A stretch of DNA of 34,382 nucleotides from Mnemiopsis leidyi (lineage: Eukaryota > Ctenophora > Tentaculata > Lobata > Bolinopsidae), in NCBI GenBank assembly GCA_000226015.1, contig JH157417.1, forward strand, positions 5,396 through 39,777, written 5' to 3'. This document shows positions 1 through 12,081 of this stretch, piece by piece. Positions within the stretch are counted from its first letter, which is position 1. Each line of letters begins with the position of its first letter. The notes under the pieces are model-generated. The model did not search any database and was not told the origin of the DNA. It worked only from the letters and a program-made list of their open reading frames with translations. The position numbers were made by a program, and so were the translations under genes.

Positions 1-2061
1 ATTAAATCTTTTTAATGGAAGATTCAATTTTTCAACTGTGAAAAATCTATAAAAGCTTATCCAATCCACCATCGCTAGACCATTGATAGCCTGAGATTCA
101 TGTTCGAGAAAAATCGTGGGAGATAAACGATTTAGACGAATTTCTTCAGTGAAGGATTGTAAATCTGTCGCCCACTAAGGTCACTTAACTGGTCACTAAA
201 CGTCAAATAGTTAAAATAACCGCTCAACCGGACCCTCTCGATCTCGAAAGAGAGATTCGTGACGACCACATCTAGTTATTGTAGTTATATATTCCCGAAA
301 TACTGCAACCATTACATATTCTGTTCCTGGATCACAAGTCGCCTTTACATCTTGAACCAATAAATCTTTGAATGGACCGCGTGACAGAGTCCTGTAATCA
401 CGTGACAGCTCCGTCCGCCAATGAGAGGCCAGATCCGACTTCAACGTGGGCTGCGCTGAAGCCTCTTCATCCCAATAAGGTCAAAACGGCAGAAGGTCGG
501 ACTCACAAATGCATTTTATTAAAATACTGAGAGATTCGTGTTTTATAACTTCATTTTTGACTGATCCAGAGCGCTTGATGGTCCCTGTCTTCAAATAGGT
601 GAGTATTTTTAAGCTGCAGGTACAATGCCTCCCCATCAACGGTAACAATGAGGCCCGACACCTTAGTCATTGTATGCGTAGTGTATCGGGGGATCATAGG
701 GGGTCTCTTCATACTACGGGAATGTGAATTTTTGATTTGTCGGACGGACTCGTTTGGTTCGCGTTTTCATGACTGCAGGGCCTCGAGAAAACGATGTCGC
801 TTAATCAAGTCGTGACTGATGTGTGAGTTATTTTTAGTAGTTCTTTCCGATACGTTTTTGGGAGATACACATCTCATGACACACCTACAATGACTTTAAG
901 GTGACCCCTAATTCATGCATCGTGATGTTCTGTGATAACTTGCCAACTGTCAGCGACAAATTGGGCCCCCACCAACCGTTCGTAGATTCCAACCCTATCG
1001 GCAGCACACAATGTCTTTTCACGGAAAACCCTTAAGGAATTCGTTTTTCTTTGTCTGGTTAATGTGCAGAACTATATGGGTAGAGCTCAACGATGTCCAC
1101 ATTGTCAACCAAGGTGTTTAATTGATTGTGCAACTTCTTGCATCCAAAATCGATTTACTTTAAAAATTTGTTGACTTTCAACAGGCCTCTGGTAGTTTTT
1201 GATTGTATAATTTTAGGCATTGCGTCGCTTCGCTAACTCCTCTTACAGATCCTGATCATCGATTCTTGACGGATGTTTTTCATGACGCTTCTGACGTCAA
1301 TCTGTCAGATGTCAAATGATATAATTGTGCGACTTAATCAGCAACAATTAGTTTGATACTTAAGCAAATATTCGTTATAATTCTGTTGAACAGCATATCA
1401 TCATGAAATATAAATATAATAACATAGATTCGAGGAAAGCCACTACAACCTCTGCAGGAAAGTGTAAATAATGCACTAGAAAGCCGTGAAATTTTAACTT
1501 TCTATCGATGTATAAGTTTAATCCATTCCATGTTTTTCCAGCGTTATGCAAAAAGGCTACAGTCAGTCAGCTTGTCGAAATCGTCACGATGTTCACTAAA
1601 ACTTTGCTTATGCTAGGATCAAACAAAAATTCCGAATGTTATACGGAGCCACACTCAATCAGACAACTGATCATTTGTGGCTAATTATTGCTGGGAAAGT
1701 TAGCGACACTCATCGTACTTCACACACACGAGAGTGCAAGCTCCTACTAAAACAATAAAACTCATCATATGTCTTACAAGCAGCTCGCACAAGCCGTCTA
1801 TTCACGTAGTTAAAACAGACAGAAATCAAAATTTAAAATATAGGATCACACCATCGTTTATCGACTTTAGCTCATGCTTGCCATCAATTTGCATAATTTC
1901 ACCGAGAAACAAGCCTCTGCGTTTTCGTTTTCTGTACTTGTATAGGACGAAATAGCAGATTATCGGCCGTATATCGCTCCTCGCAAGCTCTACCAAAAAC
2001 CACTAGGATCTCTCTGATAGCTGTCAAGTTAAAGTTACTAATCGTCGAGGTGTTGCTGGTG
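1..2061. other. Left flank, no convincing gene
   Basis: I see no coding region with conserved-looking protein or consistent splice sites here. Open frames at 211-444 (minus) and 1734-1955 (plus) are short and unremarkable. A CACGTG E-box at 399-404 lies close to a CCAAT pentamer near 418 and could mark a distal promoter. A strong 5' splice consensus (ATAG followed by GTGAGT) near 600 has no convincing exon before it. Confidence 0.4.
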
Positions 2062-3526
2062 ATGGGTGAGTACTATGTCATGTACTTTATTTGGGCTCAT
2101 TTGGTAAGAAGCGAAGAAACTTCAGCAAGCCTAGCTGTGCTGGTGCGCAGTTTTGCTGGTGATTATTCTAGGGTATCACCCCCTGCCACTATAGCCCGCA
2201 CTAGCCCTGTTCTTCTCCAGCCTGGATATCTGGAACTGAGTCAGGAAAGTGACTTTTTCTGTTCTGCCGAATAATTTCCGATGATCTAGGGATGTAATTC
2301 TAAGACGTCAACTTCTAGAGCCCTCAACACTTTTTCATCTTGTCATCAAAAATCCGTTCTCATCGCCGCTAATGCTTGGTCTAGACTACCAGATGGTTGG
2401 CATAATCACAAAATTGAGCCCGTGCTTCGTGACATATCTATTCGGTAATGGACGGTCGATTGGAACGGTAATCAACAAAATTATTGATTATTGATGATCA
2501 GCAAATTAATGAGGTCTCTGAGATTGACTGGGGTTGGGTAGGCTTTATTATACTTGATTTTAGTAAAATCTGTCAGATTCTCATTTTTTAAAGTTTAGTC
2601 GGCATTTTTAGATTCGGTCTTAACGTTGGGTACATTTATCAACCCGTTATATACTACAAACAATAAATGCCTCGCCATCGGGGTGCAAGATCGCGGTACC
2701 GAAACCAAAACCTTGATCAGGGATACCTCGACCACCATCATCATCACGGAGTGGAAAAGAGACATGCACGTGCAAGGAGACGGCGCGCAAACATCAGCTC
2801 TGCTGCCCTCCGGAGAATGGTTCTTAATAACACGACAAACACCACCAACCAAGAAAACCTGGTGATCATGTCCACATATTATCGGAGATTCGAGGACGGG
2901 TGTAGTTTCCATGATGGCCACTCCTTCTGGTCCTACCAGCGGCGAGCACAGCTGATCAATTCCTGTTACACCAAAGAACGAGGCAGGTTTGGTTTGGGGG
3001 TCCACACGAAACGGTTTCTGGCGATCACAGAGCTGGCAGATGAGTTTATGGTGTCTCGTGGAGGGGGAAACTGGGGTGCGATCCTCCCCAACATGATGGA
3101 GCATTCCATTATAAACGAGGAGTTGTTTTACTCTGATGATGATGATTTTGAATTGTGAGTTGTTCTCAGACACATCGTTATAGTCATACCGAAAATTTTA
3201 TGTCTAGATATATCTGCGCTCGTTTGACGTCTGCAGACTCCTATAATAATCGGCTGATCACATCGGTTTTTGCTGCAAATTGCCTTGCTGAAATTGTAAT
3301 AAGTGTAAAAAAACCTAAAAAGCTCGACGTCAAACAATCTTCCGGAAGAACCCGGACTCAAAAAACGAGAACGCCATCAAAATATACCCTTTATCCATGC
3401 CTACCAATTTAGCCTCAAAATTTTATCTACTTGCAGGTTTAAAGTTAATTTCAACTTCACTGTATGTTTATTACTTCCGACTGCAGAAATGATCCAGTCC
3501 TAGAAAATAAAGGTGCATGTATGTGA
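2062..3526 (+). CDS. Uncharacterised three-exon gene with a one-base frame break
   Basis: Function is not recognised. Proposed exons are 2062-2065 (ATG plus one base, then GTGAGT), 2612-3154 (after a T-rich acceptor ending TTTTTAG; donor GTGAGT) and 3487-3526 (after acceptor GACTGCAG, ending TGA). Intron phases agree (1, then 2). The main exon is GC-richer than its surroundings and reads in two frames: a Thr/Ile-rich first half (CLAIGVQDRGTETK...) and an aromatic, basic second half (FWSYQRRAQLINS, RFGLGVHTKRFLAITELADE) ending in an acidic SDDDDFE. The frames meet at the A4 run 2854-2857; one more A would make them continuous, giving about 195 residues. This could be a sequencing or assembly indel or a real lesion. 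An uninterrupted 192-codon frame runs on the opposite strand over the same DNA and is the main rival. Alternatively the protein may stop at the TGA at 3156. Confidence 0.5.
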
Positions 3527-3900
3527 TGCTATAATATCGTTATGTATCCTGTCATTCTCCACGAGCCTGTCATAATCTTGTCCAATTGGACACAACTGAT
3601 TAATAAACGTGGCCCGAAAGAGCCGCACGGTAGTTGCACTTTAATTTGCTCAATAGTATCAAGGTCACCGATACCACGTGATCAAACATCGCCCTTGTTA
3701 TTGGTCCTGGAGTCAGTAATGTGAGTGTACAGTGACAAGTGTAAGATTGCACCACGATCCCAGGGATAAATCCTGAGCTTGGCTTCAATTTACATTGCCC
3801 CGCGAACATCTTGTTGTGCAACTCACAGTTTTTGTGGAAGGTGTGCCAAAGTACTGTTTGTCTGATGCTGCGGGGGAAACTCTGCTGCCGGTGAAATGAG
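3527..3900. other. Non-coding spacer with E-box and inverted CCAAT
   Basis: There is no gene here. A CACGTGATC E-box at 3675-3680 is followed 20 bp later by ATTGG (3701-3705), an inverted CCAAT box. The pairing resembles the promoter near 31.7 kb, but no start exon was identified downstream. Confidence 0.3.
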
Positions 3901-3901
3901 C

Positions 3902-4185
3902 GGATCTGTTGTTTCCCATGCCATCAGGTGAGTGGATCTGTTGTTTCCCATGCCATCAGGTGAGTGAATCTGTTGTTTCCCATGCCATCAGGTGAGTGGA
4001 TCTGTTGTTTCCAATGCCATCAGGTGAGCAGATCTGTTGTTTCCAATGCCATCAAGTGAGCGGATCTGTTGACGTTGTTTCCCATGCCATCAAGTGAGTG
4101 GATCTGTTGTTTCCCATGCCATCAAGTGAGTGGATCCATGTTGTTTCCCAAGCCATCAGGTGATCAGATCTGTTGTTTTCCGTGA
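3902..4185. repeat. 32-bp minisatellite, about 8.7 copies
   Basis: Tandem units begin at 3902, 3934, 3966, 3998, 4030 and 4062, then about 4099, 4131 and 4165. Each reads GGATCTGTTGTTTCCCATGC then CATCAGGTGAGT with few changes. The unit near 4062 carries a 5-bp insertion and the last two are the most diverged. The first three copies contain CAGGTGAGT, a near-perfect animal 5' splice site; later copies have CAAGTGAGT or CAGGTGAGC. The period is not a multiple of three, so the array is not coding in one frame. Confidence 0.95.
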
Positions 4186-6428
4186 TTTCACCAAGTAAGC
4201 CTTTTTGAGTGTATGATCAAATCCTCGTTGCAGTAATATCTATAAAGCTAGAGGAAAGCTAAAAGTTTCAACCTGGTTTCAGGTTGATACTATTGTGACC
4301 ACTCTAATTACTATAATGGACGATATAATAGGGGATGACAAGTGTGTTATCAATTTTCTGCGGCTCATCATTCATTATAACTATGACCATGGAGTTCCCC
4401 ACAAATTACCAGCCATTGTTTTTTCCCTCTTATCTTTCTCCTCAATTTTTTTTGTATGTTAACACCGCTGCCTTTAACTTTTCTATAGTCCATTTGATTT
4501 TCTTAGCGAATAACTTTAGGACGAAGAATTGTTAATTACGCTGAGGTCTTCTTAAAACAAAATTTAATTTTCGCGCCACCACGGATGCTTGAAAATGAAA
4601 CAAAAATTTATCAATTTACTTATTGTTAAGCGCTGCATGAGATATTCATGATTGATGATATTTTAACCATAGGAAACTAGTGTTATATATGGTTGAGTAT
4701 ATGAAAATATTAAATTTTTTTAGTTTGTATGAGTACTGATTCAACTGTATGTTGGCAAGAGAATAAGACATCACAAGCTTTCATCTTGTGCTATCAACTT
4801 AATCGGGAGTGAGTCAAGCGAGCCGTAAATAATTCCCGGAATGAAAAGCACTCAACACTATATGATTGCCACAAGGAATTGTCCGTATTGTTAAGATTCT
4901 ACGGTTAAATCATGTGCTAGGAATAGCACCTCGTAACTTTTGTCTGTAAATCTGATCTGACGGTCTAAAGTTTAGCAAGAGAGTTTAGCGAAACAAGCGG
5001 TAACAATTTAACGACACTGTTGGACGTTGGTGAAGGGTTGACGCAGAACAGTGCTGTAAAGCTTTTAAGTAGTGCAGTGAATTTAAGTTTTATGGATTTC
5101 CGCATGGAAACGTTCTCGCCTCATGAGTTTAAATTGATAATTTCAATTACCGTTATCAAGTTCATTTGATGAGGAACATAGCGAGTGCACGGTAAATCTT
5201 TTGTTACTAGATTTTTGAATTTCCTGATTGCTGAGCAAATGATAAGATTTTTGACCACCATACAAGTTTGGCATCTCCTTCGATTGTACATACTTATATA
5301 TAGGGATAAGTATTCTAAATATTGACACTTATTTTGAAATACTAGACTGTTGCGATCACAAATTTTTGGCACATACAACCCGAACTCTTTGCCTTTTTTC
5401 TTCTCGTCTTATTACTGCACACATTTAATACAACCTGCAGTATATTATGCTGCACACTCGGTAAGTTGACAGCTACGAATTTACTGCACTATCAATTAAC
5501 GGATAATAGGCCCATTAGCAAACACATTTATCAACTTCGACCAATGATAACACGATCACAGGTACTGAATCTCCCCTATCAAATTTGCTTCGTGTGTGTG
5601 TGCATAGAAGTATTTAAAGTGTGAGGTTACCTGATTGTACGCGTATCATCAGTACCGCGATACCTGCGATTGCTACCTTTCTGTCGCAGTTTGTCCTGCA
5701 GATGTTCCAATTAGCTTGTGCGATTCGTGAAATTTGTTGAAACCGGTAAACCGGTTTAAAAATGTTCAGGCTCAGAGTTGGAAGCTATGAGTAGGTAAGT
5801 GAAAATTTTGAATTATGAAAGTTTGTTTGTACTTAATACTTTTTAACAAATAATTTGGAGCTCCGAATTTAAAGAATTGCTAAAGACAGTTCTGCATGCC
5901 ATCATTTTTTTTCTAAATATGGATTGATCCACCAGTCAAGCCACAAAAAATCATGTAATCTTAATCATGGAAATTAATTTATTTTTACGAATGATTCATA
6001 ATTTCGAAAAAAATTGATGCGCGCTGCAACTACTTTTTTAAAAACACCCAAGCGTGTAAAAATTTTATTGTTAGCTTTGTAGAAAAGTGGTTCGGCGTTC
6101 GAATGGCAACCAAATTTGGGTGTTAACAATATAATTATCATGCACAATGATAGTTACTGATACACTTGTTCTAATGCACAATAGATATCGAATTCCGCAA
6201 TAATCACCTTCACATTCTTTGTTATAAGTAGGATTTTACCTAGCAACGCGTAGCCAATGTCATCTGACTGTAGTGCTAATTCCAAAGTACTTTTGTCAAT
6301 CATTGCGGAAAGTGCAGGGATGACAATACGGTTATAAATACTTTCTATCTTTATCTTTTTGCGAAACTTCTTTTCATAAGTATCAGAGAGTTTGTTCTCA
6401 ATGATGCTGCTTGCTTGTGCTGTTGCTT
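4186..6428. other. AT-rich intergenic DNA
   Basis: No gene is supported. Open frames at 4335-4535 (plus) and 5121-5378 (minus) look fortuitous. At 5740-5757 two CCGGT cores form the inverted repeat AAACCGG-TAAA-CCGGTTT; the second half matches the Grainyhead-type site AACCGGTT. Forty bases on, ATGAGTAG at 5787-5794 abuts a strong donor GTAAGTG and could be a tiny start exon, but no downstream exon was tied to it. Confidence 0.35.
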
Positions 6429-7367
6429 ATGGAATATATCCATTACTCGGACTATTCTGATTATTCGGATTTTGACTTCTTTAACTTTGGGAATCCAAGA
6501 GGTGAGATTGACTGCATTTTGCTCACAATTATTTCGTTTAATTCATTTTTGATTCAAAATATGAGTAGATTTGCCCTAATAAGTGTACAGAAACTTGCTT
6601 TCTTACACTCACACGTGATGAGTGGAACCCAATGAGCAAATGTTCGCTCATTGATCAGGTGGACCACTCTTTGGGTTAACGAGAACCGAGAGCGAAGTAT
6701 CGGAGAGACTCAGCAGTGGAGGAAGCGAAGATCAAGACAGTGAGAGTGCTGCAACCACCACCTCCTCGACAGACTTTACATCAGGTACTTCTACTTTGTA
6801 ACTGTCAGATGTTGTAAAAGCTTATGAATCCAAAGGAGCTTCACAGTGTATGAACCGTGGTTGGAGAGCACGATTTTCAGGACCTCCGGGCTTGTAGCTA
6901 ACGTCATTGGAAGCCTGGATTGGTTTGTATCCCTTTTACGCTTGATGATCTGCATATCACGTGACCCAACATGGTGGCTCAGGAACAAGTGAGGAAACTC
7001 CATCCGATCAGACAAGCGAAGACGAGGAGAGAAGTGACAAGAGCGAGAAGAGTAACCAGGAACAAGTAGAAAAACCAGGTTTGATCAGTAACACTCAAGT
7101 GATATGAAACAACTCAACTGTACAATGATCAAACCTATCATCTCCCAATTAGTAAGCACGTTATCATGCAAGTTGATGACCCCCAATGCTACAGCAGGTG
7201 GTGACGGTGGGGGAGAAGCAGGACCGGTTCAACCTAAAGTAGAGCAGGAGGAAGAGCAGACCAGGAAGACACCTAAGAGGACAAAACAAGCTGTCAAGTC
7301 AGTACTTGTGGAGGAGGCGTTGTGTGACAAGCTTGTTTCGTGTTTTGGAGCATTCCTGGTTTACTAA
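6429..7367 (+). CDS. Small acidic, probably disordered protein, four exons
   Basis: Unknown function. Exons 6429-6501, 6659-6784, 6983-7078 and 7198-7367 join cleanly, all three introns are phase 1 (the two internal exons are therefore frame-neutral), and every junction has GT...AG. The 154-residue product starts MEYIHY, then three Tyr-Ser-Asp steps (YSDYSDYSDFDFF), a Ser/Thr/Glu/Asp-rich middle (about residues 25-98), a Gly/Glu-rich stretch with a basic cluster (RKTPKRTKQ, about 122-130) and a short hydrophobic C-terminus ending SCFGAFLVY. No domain, signal peptide or clear membrane segment is seen. The start is the first in-frame ATG after a TGA at 6402. An AATAAA follows at 7500. The acidic body plus basic patch would suit a nuclear or scaffold protein, but that is a guess. 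Confidence 0.68.
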
Positions 7368-7499
7368 ATTTATAGCTCGGATTCATTAGCGTTTGAATAA
7401 TTCTGTTTAACTGATCAAAATATTTAAATTCTTTAGTATGCTCAGTTTGACAGCTTTACTTAATTAGCTGTGTTGTCATTTTGTGTTAATTTAAACGTT

Positions 7500-7505
7500 A
7501 ATAAA
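7500..7505 (+). other. Poly(A) signal AATAAA
   Basis: An AATAAA hexamer lies 133 bases past the stop of the four-exon acidic-protein gene, a usual distance for cleavage and polyadenylation of its transcript. Confidence 0.5.
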
Positions 7506-7966
7506 AGCTGATATAAATCTTATTGTTGGCATGTCCATTATGCTGCATGCATTTACATGGCTTACATTTTAGACCCAATTAGCTATCATGCTTGAGTTAA
7601 ATATATCAACGTCGAAGCCATAAAGTTGAAGAAACAGTAGTGAATCCTTTGATACCACGATTAACAGAGCACAGCCCCACTTTTACAAACGTCAACCAAC
7701 ATCTACCCAACTCTACAAAGACTGCAACAAAACTCAACTCCCAAATCTCACCGGATAAACAAAAAAGGAAGGTAAAACCCTCCTAAATCGCACCAGATGA
7801 TGTTGTCGATAATCCGTTACCAGACTGTTCCCACCTTGCAGTCGCCAAGCAGCAACACAGCTATCAGGCGATCAGGTATAGCTCAACGTTGAGGAGTACG
7901 CGTGTTCGACTGTCCTGATAAAGCTGCTTTTTCTTGTTCGTTTGATCACCTCTAAACGTGCTCAAG

Positions 7967-10900
7967 ATGTCTAGGTGAGTACGAGATCTCTTCGAGTGTT
8001 GAAGGATTTATTTGATATTTGAACTCTGAATTTGTTATCCCAAGTTCTTGAAGAGTCTGAGTACTGACTGTGGAGGTTTTGGAGAGCTTGGAACATCTTC
8101 AAAGCACTTACCGAGTCACCCATATGTCCTGCATATCAAAACCCTAAAATGTTCATTTCAGCATATAATATTGTTTTTGAAATTTTGAACATTTTAAACG
8201 CTTTTTAACATTAAGAATTCCTTACTTTTACTTTTAAACTTTGAAAGTATTACAGAAGCCTCACCTCAATAAGCTCAAAGTCATTAACGAACCTACGTGG
8301 CTCTTGCATCACCGAGCGTGGAAGCAATTTTCCATTTCCATAGCACGCTTCAAGCACTGATGTGCTCATTAATTACTGGTTGTATCATCTAATTGCCGTC
8401 ATTAAAATTACTATTTTTGTTGAGAGTTCTAAGGATCATCTTTCTTACCACAACTATATATCTTGTTTAAGTTTCCGCGGTTACACTGTGTTGTAATTTA
8501 ATGTTAAATCCTGATTCATCTTCTGTAAGTGTAGAATGCAAAACTTTTTTATCAAAGATAAATCTTTGATCGTTGCTTTTAATTTCATCGTGAAGGTTAA
8601 AAATTATTCAAGGTCTAATCCGCTTACCGCAGTTTCAGGATCAATTAAAATTTCTTGAAAGTTGTTGAAATCTTAACCACATCCTCACTGCATCATCAAA
8701 CATTCCCTGACTAAACAAGCTTATAAATACAATTGTGCACTTTTAGTTTAACCTCCCACCGCAGATTACTCAGTACAAGCACTATATAACATATATATAG
8801 TACTATAGTAGCATTATATAGCATTATAGTAGTTTAGCCATGAGAACACCCTCCCACGCCTTCTACTGTAAACTCGTGTAAAAATGAGCTCACCCACCTT
8901 CGTCTACCTCTGCAGCTAGCTCTTGCTGATACAATATTTACTTTTCTTTAGGTACCACGGATACAATTATCCAGTTAACTTATCTACTGTACCACGAAAA
9001 GTGGCCGCTTAAACTGTAAGTAGTGCGGTGTGGAGGCTAGAAGACGTATAGCCTTCTCTGCAAGGCTATCTATAGAATTTAAGCTGCAGGATGTAGCACA
9101 CATTGTTCGTTTTGCAGGGAAGATTTTCAACGATCGTTAAAAACGATATTCTTGTGGTTTAGCTGTTTGCTAGTTTTTTTGATAAGTCACGTTTGTTGTT
9201 CGATGGCTGGCGATTGTTTTAGACACTATGTAGGGCGCATTTTTGCATCAAACTTGACGTAAGATTTTGCACTGGTGTGTCAAGTGGAGGTTATTTCAGG
9301 CAATGGTCGTAAAGCAATGTATAATTGTAAACTAGCAGACAACGCTTTGATAAATTGAGGTTTATTACTTCCAGCAACAAGCAAATTACTTCATGATATT
9401 TGCTAACAACATTACAATTGTCTGCAATAGTGCCTTAACAAATACAGGAGATGAGTGTAGAAGTCTTTATGTAAAATTTAACACTTTCTTTGATATTTAA
9501 GCTATCTTATGCTAAGACTGTCTGTATTCTTCCTCCAGTTCATACTCCCATCTTCATAATACAGTTCAATCTTAATATCCTTATGGTCATCTCGATTAGA
9601 AGGCCAATATATCCCAAGACTCAGCTGGAAGGAACAAGCATGAAGTTATGTCGGACGACTGGGTTTATAGGTCGGCCGTACGATCAAGTCCGGCCGCGCT
9701 TATAACTCGTTACAATCAGTAGTCACAGACAAAGGTCCAGCTTCACTTAAAGAACGGGGTGGGCTGCTTTACAACAGTATATTACTGAATTACCGCCATT
9801 AAACCTGCAGATTACTGACCTTAGATTCAGTGAGTGACTGTCCGTGAGGCAGATTGTAAGATCGATACTCTGCTTTGATTCCCGTTTCAGAGCTTGTTTC
9901 AAACGGTAGCGTAATTAATTTACATGTTTACATCACGTAGATATTATGTTGTTCCGCGATCGAACACTCGTGTATCCATCTTCTTCTAAGACTGGTTGCA
10001 GATTTGACCTTTATATGGATGAGCTAATTTTGATTTCCTCTGTCTTGCGTCTTGCGGGACTCAATAAGTTTCGATGCTGAGGCGCTATATATGGTCAGCT
10101 ATTAACTACGTTTTGGAATCTCCTGGGTTTGCCCATCTGTAAGTCGTAAGTTTTACCTTTCAAGCAAACACCATGTACATTGTACAAGCACCATCTACAA
10201 TTTTTGTCAGATCTGGTATTCAGCAATGTGATCTTAATGCTCAAAGATGCATCAAGCTCTCTACTTCGTCGTATTACAGCCCATATACAGGTCTCACTAA
10301 ATCTTAGCTGAGATGGCGAGTTGTGGTAGTGTATGCGTTTGGGAAGAACCTCGACCAATCTTAGACTCTTAGAGTTTTCACGTAAATCTTATATCTTGCA
10401 GCTAACCCTGATTTATCTTTCACTCCAGCCTGCTGCTATTCTCTTACTTTGCAGCTTCAATACACGCAAATCTTTCAGATACTCCACAGATTTATCTACG
10501 TTAACATAAATGTACTGATTATCTATAGTACGTGACTGTAAAAGCATAATAATTCTATCTTAATTTTCAATTTCGTTTATATTTGACGGGTTTCCTAGTC
10601 TTTATCATAATTGGCTGATTTAAATTTTACAAATTAATCCAAAATCTTCTTTTGGTATTTCATTTATAAGTTAATTCGTTATTGATTATTTGGTTTGACT
10701 ATTTTATTTCTTCGGCCACTTTGAACACCACCCCAAAACTTTTGTGATGATACGAAATATCAACCAAGTTATTAAAATAAATGCATTTTCTCATTCGATA
10801 TACCGCCGTGCTGGTATATTAGAAGTGTAGTTGCGATATTGCTTACTACCGTTTAAATTGCACAAGGCTAATGGTTATCATTATCATTACTGCGTTACGA

Positions 10901-12081
10901 TTACATGAAGCAGCATATGGCTATAAGTATAAAGAAGCTACACTTTCTTTTTGTCATGCCGTTTAAAGTTATTTGCTCTATCGATCTCAAGTACACGCCT
11001 ACACAGATATATATCCCTAATAGTAGCAACATCTGAGTGTCTCCAATCCCATGCAGAATCTTCCTTTTTCCTGTCCTCCGTCCTCCACAATCCGGTTCTC
11101 AAATGAAGCAGCTTAATTTGAGGAAGGTTTGCAGCGACTACTACCAACACCAGATAAACCACCACCTACCCGAACCGCTAGTCGAGACAAACTATTTCGA
11201 GAGGACAGCTGTAGGGGCGGATCCCGTGGAGGAGCTTGTTGAGGAGCTCGACGGAATCAAAGGCTTCACCGATCTCGTGAAAGATTGCTCTAGTTCCAGT
11301 CCATGGGATTTGTAAGTCGCCGCAAGAAACACATAGCTATGATAGAATGAAAATCACGCTATTTCCAGCTGCAGTCGCAAACAGGAACACATACACTGTG
11401 ATAAAATGACACACGCTATTTCCAGCTGTCGCTGAAAACTCTTGCCTTATTTTTGCAAAGATGTAATCTTTCGTGCTAACATATTTCGCCGCTGACACTC
11501 ATTAGGCCAGATAGTAGTCCACATGTCACGTACTCCTGGCTACATATTTCCCCTTATCAACTGATCACATGAGCGTTAAATCCCGTCCTGTCCTTGTCCA
11601 CTCCACTCCTGTCTTAAATCTTTCCGAACCCTTTACAGACCCCACTTTACCGCACATTACGTACTCTAGGTAAAGTTTACCGAACTCTAGGCAGTATCGC
11701 AGCAGCAGAACTCTCAGCAGCCCACTCCAAACTAGCCCGGCTACATCCAGCTACTCTAAATTCCCTCATTATTGTCGTCTACATGGTGAAGCGTTTAACT
11801 TTCCCTCTTGGCTATCAGTATTTGGCAAGCGTTTTCTCCTTTCTTCTTGCACTCCAGCTAGCTTGTTGCGCTGATATATGATGGTGAAGTGCTGATCTGC
11901 ATGAGCGTCGGTGATTATCTACAAGAACATGCGTTTATTTGTGTTTCACTTATGATATGCCAAAGCTGTCGTAAGTTTTTTTGATATTTAATATATTTGT
12001 TCAAAAAATTATACAAATAATTTGAATTACAGGTTGAAGAACCGTGGGTGTGGGCATGTGTTGAATATGTGGTTCAATTAG
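7967..12081 (+). CDS. Tentative multi-exon gene, unknown product
   Basis: The best-supported part is the exon ending at 11311 (donor GTAAGT), which starts at 11057 or 11123. It encodes KVCSDYYQHQINHHLPEPLV and then an acidic stretch with VEELVEELDGIKGFTDLVKD and SSSSPWD. A tiny start exon ATGTCTAG (7967-7974) before GTGAGT has the required phase 2, giving Met-Ser-Arg, but implies a 3-kb intron. Downstream, 12033-12081 (after acceptor GAATTACAG) reads in matching phase to a TAG and encodes LKNRGCGHVLNMWFN. An optional exon 11926-11974 also fits and would leave a 58-bp intron. AATAAA occurs near 12259. The product resembles nothing I know. Phase agreement is the only support for the joins, so the true gene may be smaller or differently assembled. 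Confidence 0.35.
7975..11056. other. Non-coding DNA (intron of the tentative gene or intergenic)
   Basis: AT-rich, with no convincing exon. It contains a perfect 8-bp-stem hairpin at 9048-9069 (ATAGCCTT, 6-base loop, AAGGCTAT) and a TATA-like short repeat near 8780-8830. The open frame at 9490-9705 and the minus-strand frame at 10095-10358 have no splice or homology support. Confidence 0.3.
11337..11440. repeat. Diverged direct duplication of about 45 bp
   Basis: The segment with GATAGAATGAAAATCACGC then TATTTCCAGCTG recurs about 57 bp later as GATAAAATGACACACGC then TATTTCCAGCTG. It lies in the intron after the exon ending at 11311. Confidence 0.7.

Noticed and set aside
2595-3173. A 192-codon uninterrupted minus-strand open frame
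   Set aside because: It shares wobble positions with the plus-strand frame in its left part, has no splice or poly(A) context I could find, and the plus strand offers phase-matched acceptor, donor, start and end exons. Kept as the main alternative for that gene.
3208-3412. Alternative last exon (basic Lys/Arg/Thr-rich frame) for the gene starting at 2062
   Set aside because: Phase fits, but the intron would be only 53 bp; 3487-3526 has a better acceptor and a more usual intron size.
3902-4185. CRISPR-like array
   Set aside because: Units are head-to-tail with no unique spacers; it is a minisatellite in animal DNA.
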